From NCBI GenBank assembly GCA_016788585.1, contig JAEURP010000013.1, positions 1-32,896 of the forward strand: a stretch of DNA of 32,896 nucleotides, written 5' to 3'. Position 1 is the first letter of the stretch; each line of letters opens with the position of its first letter. The translations under genes were made by a program, and so were the position numbers. This stretch comes from Chthonomonas sp. Lineage in GTDB: Bacteria; Armatimonadota; Fimbriimonadia; Fimbriimonadales; Fimbriimonadaceae. This document shows positions 1-7,064 of this stretch, piece by piece. The notes beneath the pieces are model-generated. The model worked only from the letters and a program-made list of their open reading frames with translations. It did not search any database and was not told the origin of the DNA.

Positions 1-459
1 CTGAGCGGGGCCGTGACCGCCAAGGAAGAGCAGCTGATGCGGGTGCGCAAGATCGTGGCGATGATGGCCAAGACTTGGCGCGCCGACCCCGAGATTCCCG
101 ATGAGGTTTTGGACCAGGTGATGGTGGCGCCGCACAGCCCTAGGCGGGTGATTTCGCGGCCTTCGGTGGTGACCGACCTCGTGATCAACGCGAATGGGCA
201 GGGCGAGATTAGCCTGAAATGGAACCCGAACGGCAATACGAAGGGGACGGTTTACCTGGTGGAGACCTCGGCGACCGGCTCGGGGCCGTGGGTGGTTCTG
301 GACGCCGTGACCTCGCGGAAGTTTAGCGTGGAGGCGACTCCGGGCGAGCCGATCTGGTTCCGCGTGCGAGCGAAGCGGGGGACGAGAGTGGGCGGTTTTT
401 GTAATCCGGTGGGGATGTGGGGGGCTCGAGTTTCGGGTCTAGGGTCTCGGGTGGCGTAG
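1..459 (+). CDS. Fibronectin type III-like domain protein, 5' end cut by the window
   Basis: The frame is open from the first base of the window. The GTG at 13 is a possible start, but the codons before it are also open, so the gene probably begins upstream. After an N-terminal helical stretch of about 50 residues comes one beta-sandwich-like unit (roughly residues 55-130 from the GTG) with alternating hydrophobic strands, a KWNP motif and a closing WFRVRAKRGTRVGGFCNP segment. This resembles small FN3-like proteins in which a helical N-terminal part precedes a single FN3 domain. No signal peptide is visible in the portion present. Function is unknown. The last ten residues are low-complexity and may lie beyond the domain. 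Confidence 0.55.
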   Translation: MSGAVTAKEEQLMRVRKIVAMMAKTWRADPEIPDEVLDQVMVAPHSPRRVISRPSVVTDLVINANGQGEISLKWNPNGNTKGTVYLVETSATGSGPWVVLDAVTSRKFSVEATPGEPIWFRVRAKRGTRVGGFCNPVGMWGARVSGLGSRVA

Positions 460-510
460 TTTGGTGTTCGGTGTTTCAGTTAGGAATCACGGTGTACGTT
501 ACCTGGGCGG

Positions 511-548
511 TCAACCCTCCCCCAGCCCCTCGCAAGCTTGAGAGGGGA
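511..548 (+). repeat. Palindromic repeat A, left copy
   Basis: A 38-bp element with a C-rich lead followed by a hairpin: CCCCTC (526-531) pairs with GAGGGG (542-547) around the palindrome CAAGCTTG (533-540). The reverse complement of 32821-32858 matches it at 35 of 38 positions, including the first 21. It is therefore one copy of a dispersed family, inverted relative to the right-end copy. Confidence 0.85.
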
Positions 549-581
549 GAATGGGGACGCCTCGCGTGGAGTTGGATGCAG

Positions 582-637
582 AACCCCTCTCTTGACCACG
601 CTTCGCTTTGGTCTTCCTCTCCCGCAAGAGGAGAGGA
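582..637 (+). repeat. Palindromic repeat B, left copy
   Basis: The element starts AACCCCTCTC (582-591) and carries the 16-nt block CTTCCTCTCCCGCAAG (613-628). Both are found as reverse complements at 32698-32707 and 32642-32657. Between them is a small hairpin with arms GACCA (594-598) and TGGTC (609-613). CCTCTCC (616-622) also pairs with GGAGAGG (630-636). The middle differs from the right-end copy but is still self-complementary. Confidence 0.8.
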
Positions 638-656
638 GGGAACCGCCAACTGCTCA

Positions 657-684
657 CCGATAACCGATAACCGATAACCGATAA
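657..684 (+). repeat. Four tandem copies of CCGATAA
   Basis: Perfect 7-bp units run at 657-663, 664-670, 671-677 and 678-684, in the intergenic space before the gene at 737. This is a simple sequence repeat prone to slippage. No function can be read from it. Confidence 0.95.
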
Positions 685-724
685 CAAATCTCCCCCTGGG
701 CCTTCGCTTTCTCGAAAACTGGCT

Positions 725-730
725 TATATT
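725..730 (+). promoter_or_regulatory. -10 box (TATATT) of the gene at 737
   Basis: TATATT ends six bases before the GTG start. A transcript from it would begin at or very near the start codon, so the gene is probably leaderless. No good -35 box is visible. Confidence 0.5.
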
Positions 731-736
731 AAGGGT

Positions 737-1957
737 GTGAAACGCGCGCAACTGAGGGGGGCGACCTTGCTTTCTGGCCTAGCCTTGGCCGGCATCGCAT
801 CGGCGGGGAGCTTATATGGCATTCGGCCAATTTTTGGCGGCTATCAGCTGGCGAAGATCAACGCCGCGACGGCGGGGGTCGAGATATTGGGGACGATTTC
901 GCTGCCCGATGCGATGGTCGTGAACGAGATGACGTATCACCCCAAACGGCAACGGTTTGTGGTTACGGCGACGATCACTACTTCGTCTTCTTACTTTCTG
1001 GAAATCGACCCGATCACGCTTGGCTACTATGCCGTGGGCCACAACATACCGGCAAGTTATGTCGAAGGTGTCGAGTACATTCCCAGCCTGCAGTCGCTGG
1101 TGGTTTCTTATGGCATGAATGACGGCACAAAGAGCGTGGCGCGGCTGAATGATGATTATCAAGTGATTGGGACCGGAACGCTGTCGCTTCCTGATCTCGA
1201 TATGGACACGATTTATACTGATCAGAGCGGTAGCGTTTACAAATTCGACAGCACACACCTGGTAGACGGCTATCCATTTGGTCGGCTCGATAATCCATTT
1301 ACGGCGATCTCTCACGTGACGATCGGGGGCGATTACGGCACGACGGCGTTTGATCATGACGTGGCCTACAACCCGGATGACGGGCGACTATATTTGACCC
1401 GGACCAGTTCGCTGGCCACCTTGAATGCGGCCCGGACTACGGCGATACCCATCGGGAGCTATGGTGGTTTTGATATCACGGCGTTGGCCTATGGGCCGGA
1501 GGTTGTGGAGGTTTCGGGCGCGCTCTTCTTGGGCGACACAGTGCCGACATTTGCCCAGCCACGCTTCATGGTGATGTCCTTAAAGCAGGGTACCAATACG
1601 GTCGGATCGGGGAGTGTTGTCGCCTCCCAGTCGGGCACGATTTTCTCGGTACCGGTTCTCGACAATGTGACGGGACCGGCCACTCTCACGGTTAATGGCT
1701 CATCGTTTCTGAAGCGGTCGGTTCCCGTGACCTTGACAGGTGGAAACGTGCTCCTGGGGAATGTTTCGATGACGAACGGCGATTGCGATTACAGCGGGGA
1801 AGTGGACGCCGGCGACATCGACATGGCGATCGCGAATTTTGGAAACACGTTCCCGGGACCGAATGGAAACACCCATGCGGATGTGAACTGCTCTGGCGAG
1901 GTAGATGCTGAGGATATTGATATCGTGATCGCGCGATTTGGGTCGGTCGATGACTAG
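737..1957 (+). CDS. Secreted protein with paired dockerin-like calcium loops at the C terminus
   Basis: A 406-residue exported protein. The N terminus is a signal peptide (basic MKRAQLRG, hydrophobic core, likely cleavage after IASA near residue 23). Residues about 25-260 alternate short beta strands and look propeller-like, with motifs such as VEGVEYIPSLQSLVV and DVAYNPDDGRLYLT. A beta-rich linker of about 90 residues follows. Residues 347-406 contain two EF-hand-type loops (DCDYSGEVDAGDID and DVNCSGEVDAEDID), each followed by a helix and FG, and the protein ends FGSVDD. From about residue 285 to the end it resembles the C-terminal part of the protein at 31334-32497. Dockerin-type loops bind calcium; the partner here is unknown. 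The GTG at 737 is chosen because the signal peptide begins there and a -10 box lies just upstream. Confidence 0.8.
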   Translation: MKRAQLRGATLLSGLALAGIASAGSLYGIRPIFGGYQLAKINAATAGVEILGTISLPDAMVVNEMTYHPKRQRFVVTATITTSSSYFLEIDPITLGYYAVGHNIPASYVEGVEYIPSLQSLVVSYGMNDGTKSVARLNDDYQVIGTGTLSLPDLDMDTIYTDQSGSVYKFDSTHLVDGYPFGRLDNPFTAISHVTIGGDYGTTAFDHDVAYNPDDGRLYLTRTSSLATLNAARTTAIPIGSYGGFDITALAYGPEVVEVSGALFLGDTVPTFAQPRFMVMSLKQGTNTVGSGSVVASQSGTIFSVPVLDNVTGPATLTVNGSSFLKRSVPVTLTGGNVLLGNVSMTNGDCDYSGEVDAGDIDMAIANFGNTFPGPNGNTHADVNCSGEVDAEDIDIVIARFGSVDD

Positions 1958-1990
1958 AATGGCGCACGGCTAGGACGTCAATTGCACTAA

Positions 1991-1996
1991 AATAAT
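1991..1996 (+). promoter_or_regulatory. -10 box (AATAAT) of the gene at 2003
   Basis: AATAAT, one mismatch from TATAAT, ends six bases before the ATG. The overlapping TAAAAT at 1988-1993 is an alternative. Either placement leaves no room for a Shine-Dalgarno site, so the mRNA is probably leaderless. Confidence 0.45.
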
Positions 1997-2002
1997 GGTG
2001 GG

Positions 2003-2401
2003 ATGAAGGAGTTCAGTCAACTCTCTGGACCGTGGACCGGCCTCTCGACCCAAGACGGTCGAAGGATCCCTGAGAGCATCCAATTGCGAATTTCGGACCG
2101 GTTCATTGTCGGCACTGGTTCCGACGCCGACGGCTTATTTGAACTGGATGGTAATTACGATCCCAACACTGGGCGCGTGACGATGACCAGGCGCTACACG
2201 GTGACCACCGATCCGAGCCAGGAAGGGGCGGGGATTCCATATCACTATGACGGCATTTGGGACGGGGCATTCGTGGCCGGAACTTGGCATTGCCGTCCCG
2301 CGCCCGAAATTTGCGGGGACTTCGAGATGTGGCCCGACCGAGAAGAGGATCGCAAAGAGCTGATGATGGACCTGCGCGAGCTCAGCCTCAATGGAAGCTG
2401 A
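2003..2401 (+). CDS. Small beta-rich hypothetical protein
   Basis: A 132-residue protein without signal peptide or membrane segment. It shows a regular pattern of short strands rich in Gly, Trp, Asp and Tyr (SGPWTGLSTQDG, GLFELDGNYDPNTGRVTM, YHYDGIWDGAFVAGTWHC) and then a short charged helix. The pattern suggests a small closed barrel or lipocalin-like fold, but I recognise no named family and assign no function. It lies 48 bases before the favoured secDF start and about 45 after the secreted protein upstream. A -10 box lies between its stop and secDF, so the two may be transcribed separately. Confidence 0.65.
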   Translation: MKEFSQLSGPWTGLSTQDGRRIPESIQLRISDRFIVGTGSDADGLFELDGNYDPNTGRVTMTRRYTVTTDPSQEGAGIPYHYDGIWDGAFVAGTWHCRPAPEICGDFEMWPDREEDRKELMMDLRELSLNGS

Positions 2402-2405
2402 GCGG

Positions 2406-2439
2406 TATACTGACGGGCCGCCTTCGTGGCGATCAGGAG
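2406..2439 (+). promoter_or_regulatory. secDF -10 box and Shine-Dalgarno site
   Basis: TATACT (2406-2411) is a plausible -10 box. AGGAG (2435-2439) lies 10 bases before the in-frame TTG at 2450. Transcription starting about seven bases after the -10 box would include this ribosome site, which supports the TTG over the GTG at 2426. Confidence 0.45.
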
Positions 2440-2449
2440 TTTCTCAGTT

Positions 2450-5002
2450 TTGCAGCCGCAGTCAGCTAAGGGTATTTCTAACCAGTTAAAGGGTCTCCTC
2501 TTCCTCGTTCTCGTCGTCGTCTTGGCGGTGGCTTCGGGCTTCTTATATCAAGCCAAGCCGTACCAGTTCGGCCTCGACGTGCAGGGCGGAATTCGATTCA
2601 CTTATGAGATGGAGTTCGACAAGGACCCCAAGCTTGCGGCGGAGCAGCAGAAGAATGTTCTCTCGATTCAGCGAAACCTAGTCGGCACGCTTCAGAATCG
2701 CGCCAGCCAGAGTCTTGGCGTGGTCGAGGCGAATGTGCAGCCGCACGGCAACACCGGTTTCATCGTCGAGGTCCCCGGTTACACCGATATCACCAAAGCT
2801 CGTGAGATCATTGGCACGACAGCCAAAATCATCGCCTATCACGCGAGTACGGTGAATACGGCCCAGCGTGATTTCCGACAGTTTAAGGCCGGCGAAAGCG
2901 AAAACGATAAGGCTGGAAATCCCTACGTTCCTTTTATTCGGCAGTCTGACCAAAAGAAGATCGTGCCTGGCGACCCGGAATACACAGCGATGGTCGATGG
3001 TTGGACTAAGATTCTTGAAGGTGCCGACCTACAAAAGGCAGCCATTCAAGTCGCTGGCGAGCGCCCTCAACCGCAGTTCTTCTTTAATCCTGAAGGCGCC
3101 TCGAAAATGGAAAAGTGGTCGCGTAGTGTCGCTGGCCAAGAAGAGAATCTCGCGTTCGTCCTCGATGGTCGCGTGATCTCGATCGCGGCGATCAAGAAGG
3201 ACACGCCCTATATCAGCAATGAGGCGTTCATTGACGGCACATTCACGGCTGATTACGTGAAGCGACTGGTGAGCTTGCTTAACAGCGGTGCGTTGCCCGT
3301 CAAGCTAACGGAGACCAGCTCGATGTCGGTTGACCCAACAATTGGCAAGCAAGCACTTAACCAAATGGTTTACGCCGGCGTGATTGCCTTTGGCCTGACC
3401 GCGCTTTTCTTGCTGATTTACTACGTTTTCCCCGGATTTGTCGCCTTGATTGCGCTGGGGCTCTATGTGCTCTTCACGCTGACGGCGCTGAAGCTCATCA
3501 ACGCCACATTCTCGCTGGCATCGATTGCCGGCTTCATCTTATCGGTCGGTATGGCGGTGGACGCCAATATTCTTGTTTTCGAGCGCGTAAAAGAGGAAAT
3601 GCGCGAAGGGCGGTCGCTCTTGACTTCGGTCGAGCTCGGCTTCAAACGCGCATTTCCAGCGATCCTCGACTCGAACATGTGTACGATTCTCACCTCGCTG
3701 GTGCTTTCGATCATGGGGACGGGTCCGGTGAAGGGCTTTGCCACAACGCTAATCGTTGGTGTCGCGATTTCGCTCTTCACGGCGGTTGTAATCGTTCGCT
3801 CGCTCCTCGTGTTCCTAGTTACTTCTGGCATTGGTAACAATCCCAAGCTCTACGGTTTGAATCGAAGCTGGTTTGGCGAGAGCATGGAAGCGACGGCCGA
3901 CACCAATCCAAAGCAGATTATCAAGAAATCTAAGCTCTGGTTTACGATCTCGGCGGCTACCGTCATCATCGGTATACCGTTTTTCATGATGGGCGGCCTC
4001 AAAACAAACGTCGAGTTTAATGGCGGAACGGAAGCGGTTTTCTCTCTTGAAGGGAGTGCGAGCGCAGACCCGGCGACGATCACAAAGAAGCTGGAAGAGG
4101 CTGGTTATCCGGGCAGCGTCGTCAAGGTTGGAACGACGGCGGACGGCAAGAAGCAGGTTTACGCGACGATTCCAGGCAAGCTCAGTAACGATCCAAACTT
4201 CGGCACGAAGCTAGGTGAAATGACCGGCCTAAATGCAACTCCATCACTGACGACGATCGGGCCTTCTGTCGCCGAAGAAACGCAAAACACAGCCCGCAAC
4301 GGTGTCCTAATCAGTTCGGCGCTGATTGTCCTATATCTGGCATTCCGATTCGGCGTTTCGGTGGGCGGCCTCAAGAATGGCCTTAAGTTTGGCTTTTCGG
4401 CGATCGGCGCCTTGATCCATGACATTCTCGTCGTGGTGGGCCTGGCGGCGATCGTTGGTTACTTCTTCAAATGGGAGGTCAGCGCGCTATCGATCACGGC
4501 CATGCTGACTGTGATTGGCTTCTCGGTGCACGATACGATCGTCATTTTTGACCGAATTCGTGAGAATCTGAGAAAGCCGATCCAGGGTGAGACCTTCGAG
4601 CACCTGTGTGACCGCTCCATCACTCGTTCCGTAGCACGGTCCTTGAACACGTCAATTACCGTCATTGCCACGCTCATTATCTTGATGGTGTGGGGTACTC
4701 CAACGCCTGACCTTAAGTTCTTTTGTGCGGCAATGCTTTTCGGGATCCTCTCGGGAACCTATAGCTCCATCTTTAACGCGACTCCAATTCTTTGGATGTG
4801 GGATACCTACGTGAGCAAGAAGAAGGGACCGCAGCACTCGCTTATTGCAGAAGCTATGGCGGAATCAGCCCGAATACGAGCTGCCCAGTCTCAGGCCACG
4901 GCAGCAACAGCAGGGGCAGGTGCTGCTCCAGCCGCCGGCTATGGAACCGTCAAGCGCCGAAACCGGGCCAAGGACGCGGGACGCCAAGAACTCGAGGACT
5001 AA
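2450..5002 (+). CDS. secDF: Fused protein-export membrane protein SecD-SecF
   Basis: SecDF is the proton-driven accessory unit of the Sec translocon; it helps pull exported proteins across the inner membrane. SecD and SecF are joined in one chain of about 850 residues, an arrangement known in several phyla. The SecD half has an N-terminal membrane helix, the FGLDVQGG motif, a large periplasmic part and helices with AVDANILVFERVKEE. The SecF half begins near residue 490 with its own first helix, NVEFNGGTE, the IGPSVAEETQNTA segment, and HDTIVIFDRIREN in the membrane core. The tail is Ala/Gly-rich and basic. The TTG start at 2450 is preferred because of AGGAG at 2435-2439; GTG 2426 would add eight residues. 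The stop overlaps the convergent SIS gene by four bases. Confidence 0.95.
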   Translation: MQPQSAKGISNQLKGLLFLVLVVVLAVASGFLYQAKPYQFGLDVQGGIRFTYEMEFDKDPKLAAEQQKNVLSIQRNLVGTLQNRASQSLGVVEANVQPHGNTGFIVEVPGYTDITKAREIIGTTAKIIAYHASTVNTAQRDFRQFKAGESENDKAGNPYVPFIRQSDQKKIVPGDPEYTAMVDGWTKILEGADLQKAAIQVAGERPQPQFFFNPEGASKMEKWSRSVAGQEENLAFVLDGRVISIAAIKKDTPYISNEAFIDGTFTADYVKRLVSLLNSGALPVKLTETSSMSVDPTIGKQALNQMVYAGVIAFGLTALFLLIYYVFPGFVALIALGLYVLFTLTALKLINATFSLASIAGFILSVGMAVDANILVFERVKEEMREGRSLLTSVELGFKRAFPAILDSNMCTILTSLVLSIMGTGPVKGFATTLIVGVAISLFTAVVIVRSLLVFLVTSGIGNNPKLYGLNRSWFGESMEATADTNPKQIIKKSKLWFTISAATVIIGIPFFMMGGLKTNVEFNGGTEAVFSLEGSASADPATITKKLEEAGYPGSVVKVGTTADGKKQVYATIPGKLSNDPNFGTKLGEMTGLNATPSLTTIGPSVAEETQNTARNGVLISSALIVLYLAFRFGVSVGGLKNGLKFGFSAIGALIHDILVVVGLAAIVGYFFKWEVSALSITAMLTVIGFSVHDTIVIFDRIRENLRKPIQGETFEHLCDRSITRSVARSLNTSITVIATLIILMVWGTPTPDLKFFCAAMLFGILSGTYSSIFNATPILWMWDTYVSKKKGPQHSLIAEAMAESARIRAAQSQATAATAGAGAAPAAGYGTVKRRNRAKDAGRQELED

Positions 5003-5964
5003 AGAGTACGGGTTACCTTTGTGAGGAAGCGCGGGTCGTCGGGGTTCAAACCTCTGGCCCGCGCGGCCAATAGTGCGACCCATTGCCCGAAGATAATTTC
5101 CGCGATCGGGCTTGCTGCCATTTTGCCGAAATCCGGGGCACGCTCTACAAGGCAGCCTTGATCCGATAGTCCGTCTGGCTCGTTGCCAAAGACCAAAGCC
5201 GCTGAACCTGGCCCGGCCAAGGCTTTTGGCCCGTGCTCGAAATCCGCCGTCGAATAGCTCTTGCAGGGAAGCAGAGCGCACTCCATCAGCTTTAATGCGG
5301 TTTCCTGAGCCGTGCAGAACGAGAAACCGCGCGCCAACGCAAAGAGAATCGAAGATCGAATGACCGCACCGAGGGAGCTTTCTGCGGCGGTCTGGCTCGA
5401 CTCGACCCAGGCATCGTCGGGGAGAGTGGGCTCGGGCAGCTTGCCACTGAGAGCCCTCACCATTTGGTAAACGGCGAGTAAAGTGGCTGTATACGTCTTG
5501 GTGGCTGCAACGGCCTTCTCGGGTCCGGCATCGAGTAGCAAGCTAAACTCTGCCGACCGAGTTAGGCGCGATCCCGGCGTATTAGTTATTCCTAAAGTGA
5601 CATGACCGGTGGAACGCAGATGCTCCATTACTTCGGCGACATCGGGAGCTTCTCCGGACTGCGAAATTCCTACGGCTAGGCAATTCCGATACTTAATCTG
5701 TGATCCGTAGCGAGTAATAACCGAAGGCGCCGATAGCGATACGGGGATGCCAAGGTGAACCTCGATTAGATACCTGGCAAAGAGGGAGGCATTATCCGAC
5801 GAGCCCCTGCCGGCAAGCAAGACCATATCGAATTGGCGGCCTCCGATGCACTTTTCCAATTCGCTCAAGTAGCGTCCCGAATTTTGGGCTAAGATCGCCG
5901 GCTGGCTCCGAATTTCCGACTCCATGACTTCGCCGAGCATAACCAATAGTTTAGACCGCTCCAT
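4999..5964 (-). CDS. SIS-domain sugar-phosphate isomerase/deaminase (GlmS C-terminal-like, AgaS/NagB-II type)
   Basis: A 321-residue protein with two SIS domains and no N-terminal glutaminase domain. It cannot be a full GlmS and more likely isomerises or deaminates an amino-sugar phosphate, as in AgaS/NagB-II enzymes. Visible motifs are AGRGSSDNAS (51-60) and SQSGEAPDV (101-109) for phosphate binding, AVAATKTYTA (151-160), ETALKLMEC (221-229) and EHGPKAL (243-249). These correspond to the catalytic Glu and His region of the GlmS isomerase domain. The C-terminal LTKVTRTL resembles the GlmS tail that carries the active-site Lys. The exact substrate cannot be read. The ATG at 5964 is divergent from the next gene. 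No sugar kinase or transporter gene adjoins it. Confidence 0.8.
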   Translation of the reverse strand: MERSKLLVMLGEVMESEIRSQPAILAQNSGRYLSELEKCIGGRQFDMVLLAGRGSSDNASLFARYLIEVHLGIPVSLSAPSVITRYGSQIKYRNCLAVGISQSGEAPDVAEVMEHLRSTGHVTLGITNTPGSRLTRSAEFSLLLDAGPEKAVAATKTYTATLLAVYQMVRALSGKLPEPTLPDDAWVESSQTAAESSLGAVIRSSILFALARGFSFCTAQETALKLMECALLPCKSYSTADFEHGPKALAGPGSAALVFGNEPDGLSDQGCLVERAPDFGKMAASPIAEIIFGQWVALLAARARGLNPDDPRFLTKVTRTL

Positions 5965-6023
5965 GGGGTACTTTCTTGATTGACCGACGCGGGAGCCACG
6001 GCTCGGGCGTCCTCAAAATAGCC

Positions 6024-7064
6024 ATGACAGTTCCTGCAGTAGTCGCCCTGCTTGCCTTATCCCAGGCTCAGCCCACAACCAAGACTTTCGTCACCTCTGA
6101 CCGCATCTTTGAGATGCAGGTGCCGAAGGAATGGACTATCAAGAAAGAGAAGACCCGTCAGACCATCACGTTTTCCGTGCCAGATGGGACGGCGATGATT
6201 GAGGTTTATGGCACGCGTTACGTTCAACCTGCAGAAGATTGGCAAGCCCTGCAGCGAACTGTCAATGAGCAAATGAAGCGAACAATCGTTCGCCAATGGG
6301 ACGAAGAGATCATGGCCGTCCCGATGCTGTTCACGAGTCTCAGATACAGTGAGCCAAAAGGCGGGGATATGGGTGCGCTGATCGGGTTGCTTTACACGAA
6401 CACGGCGGAGAAATTTCACTTCAGGCTAAGCGCTCCTCTAGCTAGCATGGAGGCCGCCGAGGGCCCATGGCGAGCCGCACTGCTCACTATGCGAACAGGA
6501 AGCGGGAGCGCGCCGACGACGGAAGATGGCAATCCGGATAGCAACGTCGAGGTCAAACCAATCGCCGAGGGAAGAACGCTGAGCATGGCTGCGACCGCCA
6601 ATCGGCCCAAGCCGATGGGCCCAGTGAAGTACGCGTTCACCACGAGCGGCAGATCGGGCGTATTGCGCTTTCCGAAGGGTTGCATTGTCACTGAAGGGTC
6701 TCCAACCACCCTTGAATGGGCTGGAGTTAAGGGCATTCAACTGGCTGTTTACAGTAACGATGACAGCCCTGCAAGCGCACTCTTCCTCATGCAAGAAGTT
6801 AACAAAGATCTCGATCGTTACAAGACGGTCTCAATGCGGGAGAACTTTGGTCCAAAGCGAAACTTGGTTGGATTAGATACGCTGACAGTGGTTCGCACTG
6901 GCTTTAGCGAGACTGGTGACCTGCAAAGTATCGCGGCTGCGGGAGACAGTGGTAAGTTCTATTTCATGATTCGCAGTGACGCCACTGAGGCTAAGCAATT
7001 CCGCCAACACCGCGAAGCGCTCCTCAAACTCGTCAGCGAAATCGGCTTTGAACCCACGCCGTGA
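6024..7064 (+). CDS. Secreted hypothetical protein, possible tandem PsbP/DcrB-like domains
   Basis: The frame opens at TTG 5976, but the ATG at 6024 starts a clean signal peptide (MTVPAVVALLALSQAQ), so I use it. The mature protein has two similarly organised halves. Each begins with a strand pattern like FEMQVPKEWTIKKE or GVLRFPKGCIVTE and ends in a helix before a final strand. This resembles small PsbP/DcrB-type folds, but the assignment is weak and no function is claimed. The central linker (about 155-195) is rich in Ser, Gly and Pro. Its stop overlaps the tsaB start as GTGA, implying co-transcription with tsaB-murB-smc and perhaps translational coupling. Confidence 0.7.
   Translation: MTVPAVVALLALSQAQPTTKTFVTSDRIFEMQVPKEWTIKKEKTRQTITFSVPDGTAMIEVYGTRYVQPAEDWQALQRTVNEQMKRTIVRQWDEEIMAVPMLFTSLRYSEPKGGDMGALIGLLYTNTAEKFHFRLSAPLASMEAAEGPWRAALLTMRTGSGSAPTTEDGNPDSNVEVKPIAEGRTLSMAATANRPKPMGPVKYAFTTSGRSGVLRFPKGCIVTEGSPTTLEWAGVKGIQLAVYSNDDSPASALFLMQEVNKDLDRYKTVSMRENFGPKRNLVGLDTLTVVRTGFSETGDLQSIAAAGDSGKFYFMIRSDATEAKQFRQHREALLKLVSEIGFEPTP

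Larger units (their letters stand above)
460..736. other. Intergenic repeat-rich patch
   Basis: This gap holds no convincing gene. It contains palindromic repeat A (511-548), palindromic repeat B (582-637) and four tandem 7-bp units (657-684). The -10 box of the next gene lies at its right edge (725-730). The open frames crossing it on both strands are translations of the repeats. Confidence 0.7.

Noticed and set aside
476-751. Minus-strand 91-residue frame over the left repeat patch
   Set aside because: It is mostly translated repeats A and B (SSPLAGEE-type segments) and has no domain or ribosome site.
812-1357. Long minus-strand frame of 181 residues
   Set aside because: It lies wholly inside the secreted protein gene at 737-1957, which has a signal peptide and recognisable tail; the minus frame is His/Arg-rich without motifs.
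5976-6023. TTG start for the secreted protein before tsaB
   Set aside because: It would place an Arg/Gly-rich stretch before the signal peptide and leave only 11 bases to the divergent SIS gene.
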